The notes: generated from the sequence alone by a model not told the origin. A DNA stretch of 15,163 bases from an uncultured Clostridia bacterium (GCA_910586765.1 CAJUJJ010000046.1:1-15163); one strand, 5' to 3'. Numbered from the stretch's first letter, positions 5,599-14,639 are shown. Program-made: numbers and translations.

Positions 5599-5803
5599 AC
5601 TATCTTCTGTACTCCGCTTCACACAAGGGCTCCCAAGCTATTTTGCGGCTGAAAATTATTTTTTATATCATAACTTACAGAAATAAACATAAAAATTGCT
5701 GAAAACCCAGTATTTTAGCGGTGCGGCTGAAAACGCCGCTTATTTATTATTTTTTACTGTTTTTTATTGTAAACAAATCAAATACTTTTGTCAACTACTT
5801 TTT
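5599..5803 (-). promoter_or_regulatory. CRISPR leader
   Basis: The 205 bp between the csm6 stop and the first intact repeat. It contains a strong leftward promoter (5766-5794), so the precursor RNA should start near 5759 and run about 160 bases before the first repeat. The minus-strand octamer TTTTCAGC occurs three times (plus-strand GCTGAAAA at 5648-5655, 5698-5705 and 5726-5733); two copies extend to a 12-bp identity (5644-5655 and 5722-5733). A G+C-rich hairpin sits at 5717-5740 (GCGGC/GCCGC at 5723-5727/5735-5739, or AGCGG/CCGCT at 5717-5721/5736-5740), without a leftward U tract. Leader repeats and structures of this type can mark the integration end for Cas1-Cas2; that role is inference. 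Confidence 0.8.
5766..5794 (-). promoter_or_regulatory. CRISPR array promoter in the leader
   Basis: Minus-strand TTGACA (5794-5789, perfect consensus -35), 17 bp, then TACAAT (5771-5766, one mismatch in the -10). It begins 9 bp after the csm6 stop and points at the array. It independently supports the array orientation deduced from the repeat end and the degenerate distal repeat. Confidence 0.85.
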
Positions 5804-7150
5804 CTATTTCATATTATTTTTTATAACAGTATTCATATTATCATAAGAATTCCAGTATTCCTTTTTTACATTAATACCAGACTGTACAGTAATACTCTTG
5901 AGTAATTCCATAATATCTTTTGCTTTCATACCTGTTCTTTTTTCTATCCACTCCTCTGTAACAGAAACAATTTCATGTGCTGCAAAATTTCTAACATTTT
6001 GCTCTACATCATGCAACTTTTCCATAGTGTGAAAAAGTTTACTATCTTCTGCACTGCTCAAATTTTCAAACAATTTCATTATCGTGTTGGAAGTATATGG
6101 TCCATCTTTCATACTGCCATAAGCACTATCTAATATCTGTTTTATTTTTTGTCCTTCTTCTGTATTGGAAAGCAGACTTCTTTTCAGATGATAAACAAAA
6201 ACTCCTTTTTTATTTACTTTATCACAATATTTTTTTAAATCAATATTGCACTTATTTTTAAAACAGCTTTCAAACAAATCCATTACAACTGGTGTAATGC
6301 CTCTTATAAAATCAGCCAAATTTCCTTGTTTTAATTTTATCTGCAATGAAATTAAATACTCAAAAATTTCCCTCTCATCGCCTGTTTTAATAGGCATAAA
6401 ATCATATTTTTTATTTTTTAGTGCTTTATCATATCCACTTAAATCAATTTGGCTACGACAATAAGCTGCGTGTATCAAATCTAATACATTTCCATCAATA
6501 TATTCTTTGATATCATCTGCAATTTCTTTCGCTGCTTTATAATTATAAGCATCTATCATTTTAATCATAATTTCTTTTTTAATACGTGCTAAAAGATTAT
6601 TACTTTTTACAACAACTGTTCTATCTTTGAATGTTTCTGCATTGTTGTCGTTGTTCATTTCCCAAAATAATTCAACATCATATTCCTGAGGCTTGTCTTG
6701 TTTTGGATTTTCTTTTTCATTTGGGCTTTTTACTTGTATAGGTATTACATGATATTTTCCTAATGCCGCAATAATTTCTAATGCACTTTTCATTGCTGGC
6801 GTACCAGAAGATACATTCAAAAGTATTTTTTTATTCGGATTTTGTTTTTGAATATCATCAATAATTTGCTCAAATTCATCATAAAAAACGTCAAATGATT
6901 GTACATTGACAAGTTCTGCTCTTTCAATACACTGTATTTCTTCTATATTAAAATTTTCATGCTGTTGTAAAAGCACAAGACTTTTTCTATATCTATCGTC
7001 CATATTTTGCCTTTCCAACATTTCTTTTGATAAATATAATACAACCTTTTGAGGCTTATATATGCGACAAATATGTAGTATTGCTCCGTCTGCGTAACTT
7101 GCTACTGGGTCATGTCCTCCTACACAACTAAATAAAACATAATCATTCAT
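5804..7150 (-). CDS. csm6: Csm6, CARF-HEPN ribonuclease activated by cyclic oligoadenylate
   Basis: A 448-residue Csm6 of full family length. The N-terminal CARF domain (about 1-170) starts with a strand plus loop, FSCVGGHDPVASYADGAI, and HICRIYKPQKVVLYLS, typical of Csm6; its ligand-binding motif NVSSGTPAM is at 112-120. The C-terminal HEPN domain carries the RNase signature R-N-x-x-x-H at Arg387 to His392 (VRNFAAHE). Cyclic oligoadenylate made by Cas10 binds the CARF dimer and switches on non-specific RNA cleavage by HEPN; relatives in streptococci, staphylococci and enterococci respond to cA6, so that is the likely signal here. The ATG has TGGAGG 6-7 bases upstream and lies 12 bp after the cas2 stop, so it is the last gene of the cas operon. 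Both active motifs are intact. Confidence 0.95.
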   Translation of the reverse strand: MNDYVLFSCVGGHDPVASYADGAILHICRIYKPQKVVLYLSKEMLERQNMDDRYRKSLVLLQQHENFNIEEIQCIERAELVNVQSFDVFYDEFEQIIDDIQKQNPNKKILLNVSSGTPAMKSALEIIAALGKYHVIPIQVKSPNEKENPKQDKPQEYDVELFWEMNNDNNAETFKDRTVVVKSNNLLARIKKEIMIKMIDAYNYKAAKEIADDIKEYIDGNVLDLIHAAYCRSQIDLSGYDKALKNKKYDFMPIKTGDEREIFEYLISLQIKLKQGNLADFIRGITPVVMDLFESCFKNKCNIDLKKYCDKVNKKGVFVYHLKRSLLSNTEEGQKIKQILDSAYGSMKDGPYTSNTIMKLFENLSSAEDSKLFHTMEKLHDVEQNVRNFAAHEIVSVTEEWIEKRTGMKAKDIMELLKSITVQSGINVKKEYWNSYDNMNTVIKNNMK

Positions 7151-7162
7151 TTTTATCCTCCA

Positions 7163-7495
7163 TCAAATGATAATACAATCATCATCTTTATTTATTGTTT
7201 CTCCCCATGTATATACTTCACTAATTCCTTTTAGTACATATACTTTTACAGAATCCTCCTCATCTATAATATCGTTAATTCCTTCCTTCAATTTTTTTAT
7301 TTTAACAGCATCAATCATTGCTTCAAAAGCAGATTTTTGTACTCTAAATCCAAAACATTCCAAAAATTTCACCATATTTAAACGTCTTTTATTATCTGTA
7401 ATATCATATATAATAACTGTTAAAAAATTCCTATTTCTCAAATTTTCATCATCTTGCAGTTTTATATCAATATATTGTTTATCCAAATCTCTCAC
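7163..7495 (-). CDS. cas2: Cas2, structural partner of Cas1 in spacer acquisition
   Basis: A Cas2 protein with the ferredoxin-like first strand FLTVIIYDITDNKRR, containing the conserved Asp (Asp31 from the given start), followed by GFRVQKSAFEAMI. It forms the central dimer of the Cas1-Cas2 integrase. The start is uncertain: the GTG at 7495 overlaps the cas1 stop as GTGA and yields 110 residues, about 20 more than usual before the first strand; a TTG at 7486 has AAGGTGA at a better distance. The N-terminal extra segment (KQYIDIKLQDDENLRNRN) is polar. It lies between cas1 and csm6 and is translationally coupled to cas1. Confidence 0.93.
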   Translation of the reverse strand: MRDLDKQYIDIKLQDDENLRNRNFLTVIIYDITDNKRRLNMVKFLECFGFRVQKSAFEAMIDAVKIKKLKEGINDIIDEEDSVKVYVLKGISEVYTWGETINKDDDCIII

Positions 7496-8499
7496 CTTAT
7501 TGTAACTGGCTTATATATATCAGCATCTTCTTTTTCTAACGCCTCTAATAAACGTAATGTTTGTATATATATACATCTTCTAAAACTACTGTTTTCACCA
7601 TCATATAATATGTATCTATTTTCACTGTTTATTTTTTTTGAAAATTTAGATATAAATATTTTCATAGCATTTTCATTTAAAAAAATACCATCATCTTGTT
7701 TTTTAAAATCAATAATATCTATTTCATTTCCTTGAACAAGACTCATTACAACAGAGTCAACAATTACAGCTCTCCATTCTTCCATAAGGTCACTTGCCAA
7801 AGAAGGATGTTTTTCTTTTATACTATGAAAAAAACTAATATACGGACTTAATCCTCTATTTTCAATTTCTGCATAAATAGTATACATAAGAATTGTATAA
7901 CCTAAACTTAACATAGAATTAAAAGCATCTTTTGGTGGTCGCCTACTTCTTCCCTGAAATTTAAAATCATTATTTACAAGTAGCGATAATGCAGAAAAAT
8001 AATTTTTTGCTGCAATCCCTTCAAAACCCATAATTTTACTAATTGTTTCACAAAATTGTATTTGTTTTTCTGCATTTTTCATAGAATTAATATAATGCGA
8101 TACATCAATTTTATTATTTTTACAATATCGTCTTAAAACTACAATTTGATTATGAATTTTAGCTTTTATTATCTTTTTTGAAAATGCTATACAAAATTCT
8201 TTGTTGTCTGAAACATAAACTTGTTTTTTTATTCTTTCTGCATTTACATGAGCCGTTGAAACAAGTTTTCCAAAATAACTGCCTTTCCCTGAAAAATAGT
8301 TTATAGGTATACCATTTTCAAGACATACTGCAATACATTGATTAGTCATTAACGAATTCCCAAATATAGTAATAGATTCTAATGTTTCTTTTGGTATCTT
8401 CCGCACAAGACCCTTTTTTTGTTTTACTTCAAAATATCCACCATTAATTCCTATGATTGCTCCTGGTTCATTTATATATAAGAAACTGATTGAAAACAC
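7492..8499 (-). CDS. cas1: Cas1, CRISPR spacer integrase
   Basis: A 335-residue Cas1 with an N-terminal beta-domain (starting FLYINEPGAIIGINGGYFEV) and an all-helical catalytic domain. The metal-binding residues are visible: Glu160 in MGFEGIAAKNYF, His225 in ISFFHSIKEKHPSLASDLME, and Asp237/Glu240 in SDLMEEWRAVIVD. It joins new spacers to the leader end of the array with Cas2. No reverse transcriptase is fused, so acquisition from RNA is not indicated. The start is a GTG at 8499 right after the csm5 stop (8504-8506); the nearest purine-rich sequence (AAGGG) is too close to be an ideal ribosome binding site, suggesting coupling to csm5 translation. No better ATG lies near the N-terminus. Confidence 0.96.
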   Translation of the reverse strand: MFSISFLYINEPGAIIGINGGYFEVKQKKGLVRKIPKETLESITIFGNSLMTNQCIAVCLENGIPINYFSGKGSYFGKLVSTAHVNAERIKKQVYVSDNKEFCIAFSKKIIKAKIHNQIVVLRRYCKNNKIDVSHYINSMKNAEKQIQFCETISKIMGFEGIAAKNYFSALSLLVNNDFKFQGRSRRPPKDAFNSMLSLGYTILMYTIYAEIENRGLSPYISFFHSIKEKHPSLASDLMEEWRAVIVDSVVMSLVQGNEIDIIDFKKQDDGIFLNENAMKIFISKFSKKINSENRYILYDGENSSFRRCIYIQTLRLLEALEKEDADIYKPVTIR

Positions 8500-8503
8500 A
8501 CCC

Positions 8504-9589
8504 TTATTCTATTATGCTTATTTTACAAGCACCATAACTATATTTTTTACCATTATAATACGTCATTTTTATCATATGAGGAGATACTCCCAATTTTTCA
8601 TTGTTTTGATGTTTTTTATCTCTTAATGAAGCATCTATTATTTCACTCACTCTTTTTACTCTTTTAGCTTTGCCCATCAAAAGCTGATGCACAACAGTTT
8701 TACTTATAAATCCTGCTCCACCACCTATAAATATAGTATCCTTTTTATATTTCTGATTGAAATGACTTGCAAATAAAGCATTATAGCTTGCAAGAAACAG
8801 ATTAATATTATGTTGTATTTGTTGTGGTGTCATTTTAAAAAGTGTTTGGTCTATTTCCATATCAAACTCCACTTTTGTATTGGGTTTGATACATTCCCTC
8901 AATATATTGATTTTATTTTCTTTTCCATCAGGAGTCACATCTATTTTTTGGCAAAGTGTAATATCATTACAGCTTAAAGGTTTACTATCGCTTATTCTTA
9001 AACCTGCCATAATATCATTTACAGCATCAGATTTTTTGTCTTTTCTGGAAAGTACATTATAAAATATTTCTTCTACTTCCTTTGCTTCTTTTTCTAAAGA
9101 ACGCCTGCCTCGTAATGGTTCTTCTTCCACTTTATTAGAAATATTTTGATATTTTTGTTTATTATCTAATATATCTCCAGCGAGCAAAGCAGTTCTTAAT
9201 GCTCCTTTTATACTGCTTCCTGGTATATAGGGACAACCATAAGCATCTTTTATACAGGTTAGTATACCTTTTTTTCCTCTTTGTTCAAAAACAGTATCAC
9301 CACTATCCATACTATAATCTATCCATGTCATATAATCTTTTTTATAAATATGATTTGATTTCAGCCAAATAAAAAAGTCTTTTTTATCCTCTAATATATA
9401 TTTCTCATATTCATTGAGAAGTCCTTTTCTCATAAAAAATGTATACATCTTTTTCATGTCTGGAATATGTACCTTTTTATCACTACTATCATAAATATAT
9501 TCTTTTTTACTAATTTCCTGTCCAGAACCAATATAAACTGGTGAAAGTGTTTCCAACACAATTTGATATGTTTCTATGTAATTTTTCAT
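8504..9589 (-). CDS. csm5: Csm5, RAMP subunit at the crRNA 3' end of the Csm complex
   Basis: A 361-residue RAMP protein. The N-terminal segment YQIVLETLSPVYIGSGQEIS is the first strand and loop of the fold; the signature YIPGSSIKGALRTALL lies at about 121-136; a glycine-rich IGGGAGFISKTVVHQLL stretch at about 290-306 resembles the family's G-rich loop. Csm5 caps the backbone at the 3' end of the crRNA and is needed for crRNA maturation in known type III-A systems. I place the start at the ATG at 9589 (GGAGGTG upstream), which overlaps the csm4 stop by one base (TGATG); a GTG at 9592 would add one residue. Gene order after csm4 supports the assignment. Confidence 0.93.
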   Translation of the reverse strand: MKNYIETYQIVLETLSPVYIGSGQEISKKEYIYDSSDKKVHIPDMKKMYTFFMRKGLLNEYEKYILEDKKDFFIWLKSNHIYKKDYMTWIDYSMDSGDTVFEQRGKKGILTCIKDAYGCPYIPGSSIKGALRTALLAGDILDNKQKYQNISNKVEEEPLRGRRSLEKEAKEVEEIFYNVLSRKDKKSDAVNDIMAGLRISDSKPLSCNDITLCQKIDVTPDGKENKINILRECIKPNTKVEFDMEIDQTLFKMTPQQIQHNINLFLASYNALFASHFNQKYKKDTIFIGGGAGFISKTVVHQLLMGKAKRVKRVSEIIDASLRDKKHQNNEKLGVSPHMIKMTYYNGKKYSYGACKISIIE

Positions 9590-10524
9590 CACTCCACCTC
9601 CATAAATAAAGGAATTGCATAACGATATACTTTATGATTTCCATTTCCAGAAACATCAAAAACATCACCTTGAAAGGCATTTGTAAAGCAAGAACCTGAT
9701 TTAAAACAATAAAAATCTTTCTTTTTTCTCATTGTTTGAGCATATGTTTCAGAAAATATAAAACCACTTCTTTTGGTAAGCAGATATCTTGCATTTTGGA
9801 GCGATTTTTCCAATTCGTTTTGCTGTGCCATAGATACAGAAAGTGTCATAAATTGATTTTTACATACACCAATACGATTTTTAATATTGGAGGGAATATC
9901 TTCTACACAAAAATCAAATTTTCCAAATCCAGAACTCCTTTTTCCTCCTATTCCAGTATAAGACAGCGATAAAAATAACTTTTCAAAAAATTGTTTTTGT
10001 CCATCATTTTCAAAACCAGCAAAAAAATATAATCCACTTTCTTCTGTAAAATGGTATATTCCAACATGAAAAGGAAGCATATCACCAGTTTTCATTTTTT
10101 CTTCATCAATAGAAGAACTCATTGTACGTGTTCCATATTTTCCTAATAATTTCATTTTTTGATTCTGTTCTAATGGGTCAATATTTCCTTTTATATATGT
10201 GTCAATACTAGACACTGGAATATACTTTAATTTTTTAAATGCTTTTTTTAATATTGAATTTCCTTCATTTTCTGTTTTTATTACTAGCATAGGCTTAGGA
10301 ATATACAACTCATCTCCTATGAATGGCATAGCATCAGAAAGAATAAACTCTTTATTTTTTGCCATATATACCATTTTATCAATATCTTTCTGATTGCCAG
10401 CCTCACAACAAAGTGCAGAAAATAATGTATCTGCCATAATGGTATTTTCACTATTGGCAAGTGTTCCATTTCCTATATGAACTGGTGTGCTAAAATACAT
10501 TTTATAAACAAAATAATCCATCAT
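9589..10524 (-). CDS. csm4: Csm4, RAMP subunit binding the crRNA 5' tag and Cas10
   Basis: A 311-residue RAMP protein. The start, YFVYKMYFSTPVHIGNGTLA, is the first strand and loop; NTIMADTLFSALCCEAG resembles the 'sDTLfsAl' element of Csm4; the G-rich loop YTGIGGKRSSGFGKF lies at about 189-203. Csm4 holds the repeat-derived 5' tag and docks onto Cas10. The most likely start is the ATG at 10524, overlapping the csm3 stop by one base (TGATG), with AAGGAAG 4-6 bases upstream; a GTG at 10527 and an ATG at 10521 are alternatives. Length is normal and no frameshift is seen. Confidence 0.93.
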   Translation of the reverse strand: MMDYFVYKMYFSTPVHIGNGTLANSENTIMADTLFSALCCEAGNQKDIDKMVYMAKNKEFILSDAMPFIGDELYIPKPMLVIKTENEGNSILKKAFKKLKYIPVSSIDTYIKGNIDPLEQNQKMKLLGKYGTRTMSSSIDEEKMKTGDMLPFHVGIYHFTEESGLYFFAGFENDGQKQFFEKLFLSLSYTGIGGKRSSGFGKFDFCVEDIPSNIKNRIGVCKNQFMTLSVSMAQQNELEKSLQNARYLLTKRSGFIFSETYAQTMRKKKDFYCFKSGSCFTNAFQGDVFDVSGNGNHKVYRYAIPLFMEVE

Positions 10525-11183
10525 CACACTTCCTTAAATAATTCCTTGCATTGATTTAATATATTATCTTCTACATTACCTATTACCGTTTTGACAGTTA
10601 TATTTTTAAATTTTATTTTTCCGTATCCTCTAGAACCATTACCACCTATGTAGTCATATTCCATTAGTTTAAAACCATCAGATAATGTTTCCATATCTTC
10701 TAATATTTCCTGTTCACTTGTAACATTATAAATAATAGAAAATGGAAATTCAGAACCCCTTATTACTCTCTCTATCTGTCTTGGATTTGCCACTGCTGTT
10801 TGTCTATTAATGCTATTTTCAAATTTCACCTCTGTTGCAGAAGTTAAACCAAATTCTTTTAGTTCTTTCATATTACATAGTAGCATATCTGAAAACAATA
10901 CTCTACTTGTAATTGCTTTTTTTCCTCCAGCACCAAAAAGCCTTTTTATTCTCTCATCATCTTCATCAGCATTTTGAGGTGGCAATCCATCACTATATTT
11001 TTTTGTTAATAATGTACGCATTTTTCCTTTTAAACTACTTCCAGGTATAATAGGCATATCTGTTAGAGTATCCCTAATAACAGGAGAATCTACTGCACCA
11101 ATTGCAGCAAATACAGAAGAACCACCTATATGCATACCTGTTATTACTTCTATCATTCCATTTATCTCAATTTTTGAAAACAT
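10524..11183 (-). CDS. csm3: Csm3, backbone RAMP and target-RNA nuclease
   Basis: A 219-residue Csm3 of standard size. HIGGSSVFAAIGAVDSPVIR (18-37) includes the catalytic Asp32, equivalent to the residue that cuts bound target RNA at 6-nt intervals in known Csm complexes. PIIPGSSLKGKMRTLL (44-59) is the RAMP helix signature and YIGGNGSRGYGKI (178-190) the G-rich loop. Several copies form the filament along the crRNA. The ATG has a perfect AAGGAGG about 7 bases upstream. The gene follows csm2 by 12 bp. RNA cleavage should be intact. Confidence 0.97.
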   Translation of the reverse strand: MFSKIEINGMIEVITGMHIGGSSVFAAIGAVDSPVIRDTLTDMPIIPGSSLKGKMRTLLTKKYSDGLPPQNADEDDERIKRLFGAGGKKAITSRVLFSDMLLCNMKELKEFGLTSATEVKFENSINRQTAVANPRQIERVIRGSEFPFSIIYNVTSEQEILEDMETLSDGFKLMEYDYIGGNGSRGYGKIKFKNITVKTVIGNVEDNILNQCKELFKEV

Positions 11184-11195
11184 TTTTATTCCTCC

Positions 11196-11573
11196 TTAAT
11201 CTTTACCACCATAGTATTTATGATATGCTACAAGTGCTTCTACATAGTGACAAAATAATATCAAATTTTGTTTACTGTCGCCAATTTCTTTGATATAGTC
11301 CATTAAATGTGCATTCTTTTCAAAATCTTTTACTATTTTTTCACGTCCTGCCTCATATGCAATTCTCATTCTTAAATATTGCACACGTCCCTTTAATTCA
11401 TTATCAATTTTATCTTCTTTATAATGAAGTGTATCATTATATATATCATTTATCATTGATAATATGTTTCTGATTTTAGATGTTGTAAGTAATAAATTAC
11501 CCTTTTTATCTGTTGATAAACTTTTTATGACCTTTTCTGCTTCATCAACATAATTTTCATGATTGATTGTCAT
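11196..11573 (-). CDS. csm2: Csm2, small helical subunit of the Csm complex
   Basis: A 125-residue, mostly helical protein. LLTTSKIRNILSMINDIYND (about 29-48) is the typical Csm2 segment following a short N-terminal helix, and LKGRVQYLRMRIAYEAGRE (about 61-79) is the second conserved helical region. Csm2 copies make the minor filament opposite Csm3 and contact target RNA. A longer frame opens at 11651 inside cas10, but the ATG at 11573 has AAAAGGAG about 10 bases upstream and gives the normal length. The gene begins 7 bp after the cas10 stop, so its ribosome binding site overlaps the cas10 3' end. Confidence 0.92.
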   Translation of the reverse strand: MTINHENYVDEAEKVIKSLSTDKKGNLLLTTSKIRNILSMINDIYNDTLHYKEDKIDNELKGRVQYLRMRIAYEAGREKIVKDFEKNAHLMDYIKEIGDSKQNLILFCHYVEALVAYHKYYGGKD

Positions 11574-11580
11574 ATTGTTT

Positions 11581-13887
11581 TCACTCCTTTTCCCTAATAC
11601 TATAAATGTAAATATATATTGCAGTAATAGCTTGTCTGCACTGCTTCTCATCTTTTATCCAATTATATATTTCTTTAGCAAATTCTTTATAATTTTTATT
11701 TGCTTGTTCATCTTCTTCATCTGGCTTTAATCGGGAAAGTACATAAGCAAAACGTGCAATATTGATTTTTTCTTCTCTATTTCTCATAAGTTCCAATAAA
11801 CGATATAAAAAAGCTTTTCCTCTTGCAGTATTACTATTTTTATTTTCAATACTTTCAAAAAAATCTCTTATTATGACATATTTATCTTCTAATACATCAT
11901 TTACAAATGTATCCCAATGATATGTATTTCCTTCCTCAAATAATGTTACAGCATTTTTATTAGGGTATTGTTTTGATAGTTCTTCTAATTCTCCTGTTTG
12001 TTCCGCCATTACAGATATAGGATATTTTTGTGGATATATTCCTATACCTGCCGATATGGTAAGTGTTTCTTGAGCATACGCATTTAATGCATCATTTAAA
12101 TCTATGGCAAACTCTATTACATCATCCCATGCGCCTACAACAAATACATCATCACCACCAGAATATACTATAGCGATATTTCTCTCTCCTTCTTTATTAG
12201 TGATAGTACAATACTTTCCATTTGTTAATATTTCATTGATATGATATTTAAAAAATATAGATAATTTTCTTGAAAATGTTGCTGTTCTGGAAATTGTAAC
12301 ATATTTATCTTTATTTTCAGCACTTTCAAAACCACTTACAAATGTTTGCCCTAAATTATCAATATCCGCACGTAACACACCTAATTTTGCAATACCATTT
12401 GCTGTATTCGCTAATTCTTCAAATGTGTCACCATTTTTATAATCTCCAACCCACAGTTTACAAGCAATATGATTTCCTGTATACATTTTATTTTTGCAAT
12501 ATGCTCTTACATAATCATCTGTTTTCATTCGTTCTACAAGACTTTGTTTTTCATCTGCTACTATATATTTATTTCTAGGTATAGGAAGTCCTTTTGCCGT
12601 TTTTGTAATACTAAAAAATTCTTTATATATAATATCATTTGAAAAATTTTCTAATGCTTCACAAATAGAACATCTTTGATTGTTATTTAATTTTGCTGTT
12701 TTTCTACATACAGAACATTCTCTTTCTCCATCAGCAACATTATGATTTAATTTTATAATATCACTTGCTGTATATCTGGAGCTTTTTCTTTGTGATATAT
12801 TGTTTGATATATTTTTAAAAATATCGCCATAACTTCCTTGTGGTTCATTTTTTAAATCATTTGCACTACATGGAGTAAATCCTCCAGCAATATAAAGTGC
12901 AGTATCAAAATTTTCTAAAAACCAATGATTAACTTCTCTTTCAAAATCAGTAATTATTTGAATTGTTTTTTCAGTATGAGAGAGTATCACATAAGCATGA
13001 CCTCCTCCACAATATAATAAATTTGCTCTGGAAAGAGATAATGTTGTCAAAAGTTCATCTATAATATGCTCCATAGTCAGTTCAATATAAAAAGAGCGTG
13101 CTCTTAAATTTTTCAATGCCTTGTCTGTACTGATGGTATATATAAAATCTTGTATACCAGATATATCTATACTATACAACAAAAAAGCCTTTTTATTATG
13201 AAACTCTTTTTCTTTTAAAAAAAGTTCTGAGTAATAATCTGTAATATTATTTTGTTCTAAATATTGATAAATACAACAAGCAATTGCTGCTGTTGTTTTA
13301 GAATGGTCAAAAAGAGAAATATCTGCAATCTCATTGATAGAAGTAGAAGAAGGAACAAAAGAAATATTTGCTTCTAATACTTCTAATAAAGAATTGATAT
13401 AGTTTTCATTGTATTCTATTGCTCTCATGCAATTTTTGATATTGTTAATACATTTGCTGTAAAATTCTTCACTATATTTTATATTTTTTGATGTAGGATA
13501 ATTGATACCTTTATCAAGCATAGCAGGTGGATATTTTTTATTTTCATCATTTTCATTCAATCTATTAAATATACTATCTAAAGCAATTTCTCTAACAAAT
13601 CCCCAACCTTCCTCATTATTTTTTCTTCTATCCGTTGCTGCTGAAATATTATCTGCAATACAAGTAATGTATGCTAAAGAACTATTTTTTAATTTTGCAT
13701 TTCTCAAAAGTGCTGCATGATGATAATGTATTTGCTCTAATATACCCATATCATCAATATTAGCCTCTTTTTGAATAAATTCAAAACCGCTTACACTATG
13801 ATTTCTTTTATCATTGTATCTGTAAAGCAATTTTCCGACATCATGAAGTAAGCCACCAACTGTAAGCAAATATTCTGTATGATTCAT
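11581..13887 (-). CDS. cas10: Cas10 (Csm1), DNase and cyclic-oligoadenylate synthase
   Basis: The 768-residue large subunit, of normal length. It has an N-terminal HD nuclease domain (GGLLHDVGKLL, His15-Asp16) for single-stranded DNA; a first palm-like domain (SIDISGIQDFIYTI, about 239-252, then NLRARSFYIELTM); a zinc-binding insertion with Cys391-x-x-Cys394 and Cys406-x-x-Cys409; and the catalytic palm with RADIDNLG (507-514) and YSGGDD (575-580; GGDD at 577-580) that polymerises ATP into cyclic oligoadenylate. The C-terminal ~100 residues form the helical D4 domain. Both HD and GGDD motifs are intact, so DNA cleavage and signalling are both predicted. The ATG overlaps the cas6 stop by four bases (ATGA) with AAAGGAGAG upstream. 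The acidic tetrad and the csm2-5 neighbours make it type III-A rather than III-B or III-D. Confidence 0.98.
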   Translation of the reverse strand: MNHTEYLLTVGGLLHDVGKLLYRYNDKRNHSVSGFEFIQKEANIDDMGILEQIHYHHAALLRNAKLKNSSLAYITCIADNISAATDRRKNNEEGWGFVREIALDSIFNRLNENDENKKYPPAMLDKGINYPTSKNIKYSEEFYSKCINNIKNCMRAIEYNENYINSLLEVLEANISFVPSSTSINEIADISLFDHSKTTAAIACCIYQYLEQNNITDYYSELFLKEKEFHNKKAFLLYSIDISGIQDFIYTISTDKALKNLRARSFYIELTMEHIIDELLTTLSLSRANLLYCGGGHAYVILSHTEKTIQIITDFEREVNHWFLENFDTALYIAGGFTPCSANDLKNEPQGSYGDIFKNISNNISQRKSSRYTASDIIKLNHNVADGERECSVCRKTAKLNNNQRCSICEALENFSNDIIYKEFFSITKTAKGLPIPRNKYIVADEKQSLVERMKTDDYVRAYCKNKMYTGNHIACKLWVGDYKNGDTFEELANTANGIAKLGVLRADIDNLGQTFVSGFESAENKDKYVTISRTATFSRKLSIFFKYHINEILTNGKYCTITNKEGERNIAIVYSGGDDVFVVGAWDDVIEFAIDLNDALNAYAQETLTISAGIGIYPQKYPISVMAEQTGELEELSKQYPNKNAVTLFEEGNTYHWDTFVNDVLEDKYVIIRDFFESIENKNSNTARGKAFLYRLLELMRNREEKINIARFAYVLSRLKPDEEDEQANKNYKEFAKEIYNWIKDEKQCRQAITAIYIYIYSIREKE

Positions 13888-14639
13888 ATTTTTTCTCTCC
13901 TTTCTGCTATGTCAACTCCTCCCATTCCCATAGCACTTTTTATACCAATACCACTAAATTTACCAAAATATGCAAGTAAATACAACAGATTTACCATCTG
14001 CTGAGGACCTGTTACTTTTATTTTGATACTGCCAATAAAAGCTGGTATAGTAATTCCTTCTAAATAAAATTTTGTACTTTTTAAATTATAATAAATTACT
14101 TTTGTATATTGCAAAATTTCATCTATCATTTCTGGAGTATATACTTTTGCACAATCACAAAAAAAGTCAAATTTATTCATAAGACTTTGAAATATCGCTT
14201 TTATAGTTGGATAAAAAATATATTCTCCATTACTTTTAAAAGCAGTTGGAGAAATAAATTGAAATTCTATTATTCTATTCTGATTTTCAAAAAAATAAGT
14301 ATCAATTAATGCATCATATGATATTGTTTGAAATTCTTTTTTTATAATAGTCAGTTCTATATTTTTATGTTTTAAATAAAAATTTGAAAATTGATTAGAA
14401 AGGAGCATATTCATAATATACTTATCTGCATCATCATTTAATGTATTAACTGTCCATATCATTTCGCCATTTTTATTTAATATAAATTGACTATATGGTT
14501 TTAACTCTGATAAATGAAGTTTTTGTCCATATTCAAAAGGTATTTTTTCCATAATCACACCTTGAAAAATAGACCCCATATTCCATGTGATTTTTTGCTG
14601 TGATTCATGATTTAATATCATTTTTATTTGTGAAGGCAT
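13884..14639 (-). CDS. cas6: Cas6, pre-crRNA endoribonuclease
   Basis: A 251-residue Cas6 of the RAMP superfamily. The N-terminal part carries KLHLSELKPYSQFIL with His42, a position often catalytic in Cas6. The C-terminal G-rich loop GKFSGIGIKSAMGMGGVDI (about 226-244) is a strong Cas6 signature. It cleaves the pre-crRNA within each repeat, here probably between GGGG and ACGGAAAC at the base of the repeat hairpin, leaving an 8-nt 5' tag. It is the first gene of the operon; the ATG has AAGGGGAT about 9 bases upstream and the stop overlaps the cas10 start. Placing cas6 first differs from the staphylococcal order, where it is last. Confidence 0.93.
   Translation of the reverse strand: MPSQIKMILNHESQQKITWNMGSIFQGVIMEKIPFEYGQKLHLSELKPYSQFILNKNGEMIWTVNTLNDDADKYIMNMLLSNQFSNFYLKHKNIELTIIKKEFQTISYDALIDTYFFENQNRIIEFQFISPTAFKSNGEYIFYPTIKAIFQSLMNKFDFFCDCAKVYTPEMIDEILQYTKVIYYNLKSTKFYLEGITIPAFIGSIKIKVTGPQQMVNLLYLLAYFGKFSGIGIKSAMGMGGVDIAERREKI

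Noticed and set aside
5109..5600. A minus-strand open frame with a repeated ANTIPRQGTE-like peptide
   Set aside because: This is the translated CRISPR array; the peptide period equals the repeat-spacer unit.
5717..5740. Terminator for the cas operon between csm6 and the array
   Set aside because: The hairpin is real, but on the minus strand it is followed by AAAATACTGGG rather than a U tract; the T-rich side faces rightward, where no gene needs it.
7492..8499. Reverse-transcriptase-associated Cas1
   Set aside because: The protein is of plain Cas1 length and no RT domain or neighbouring RT gene is present.
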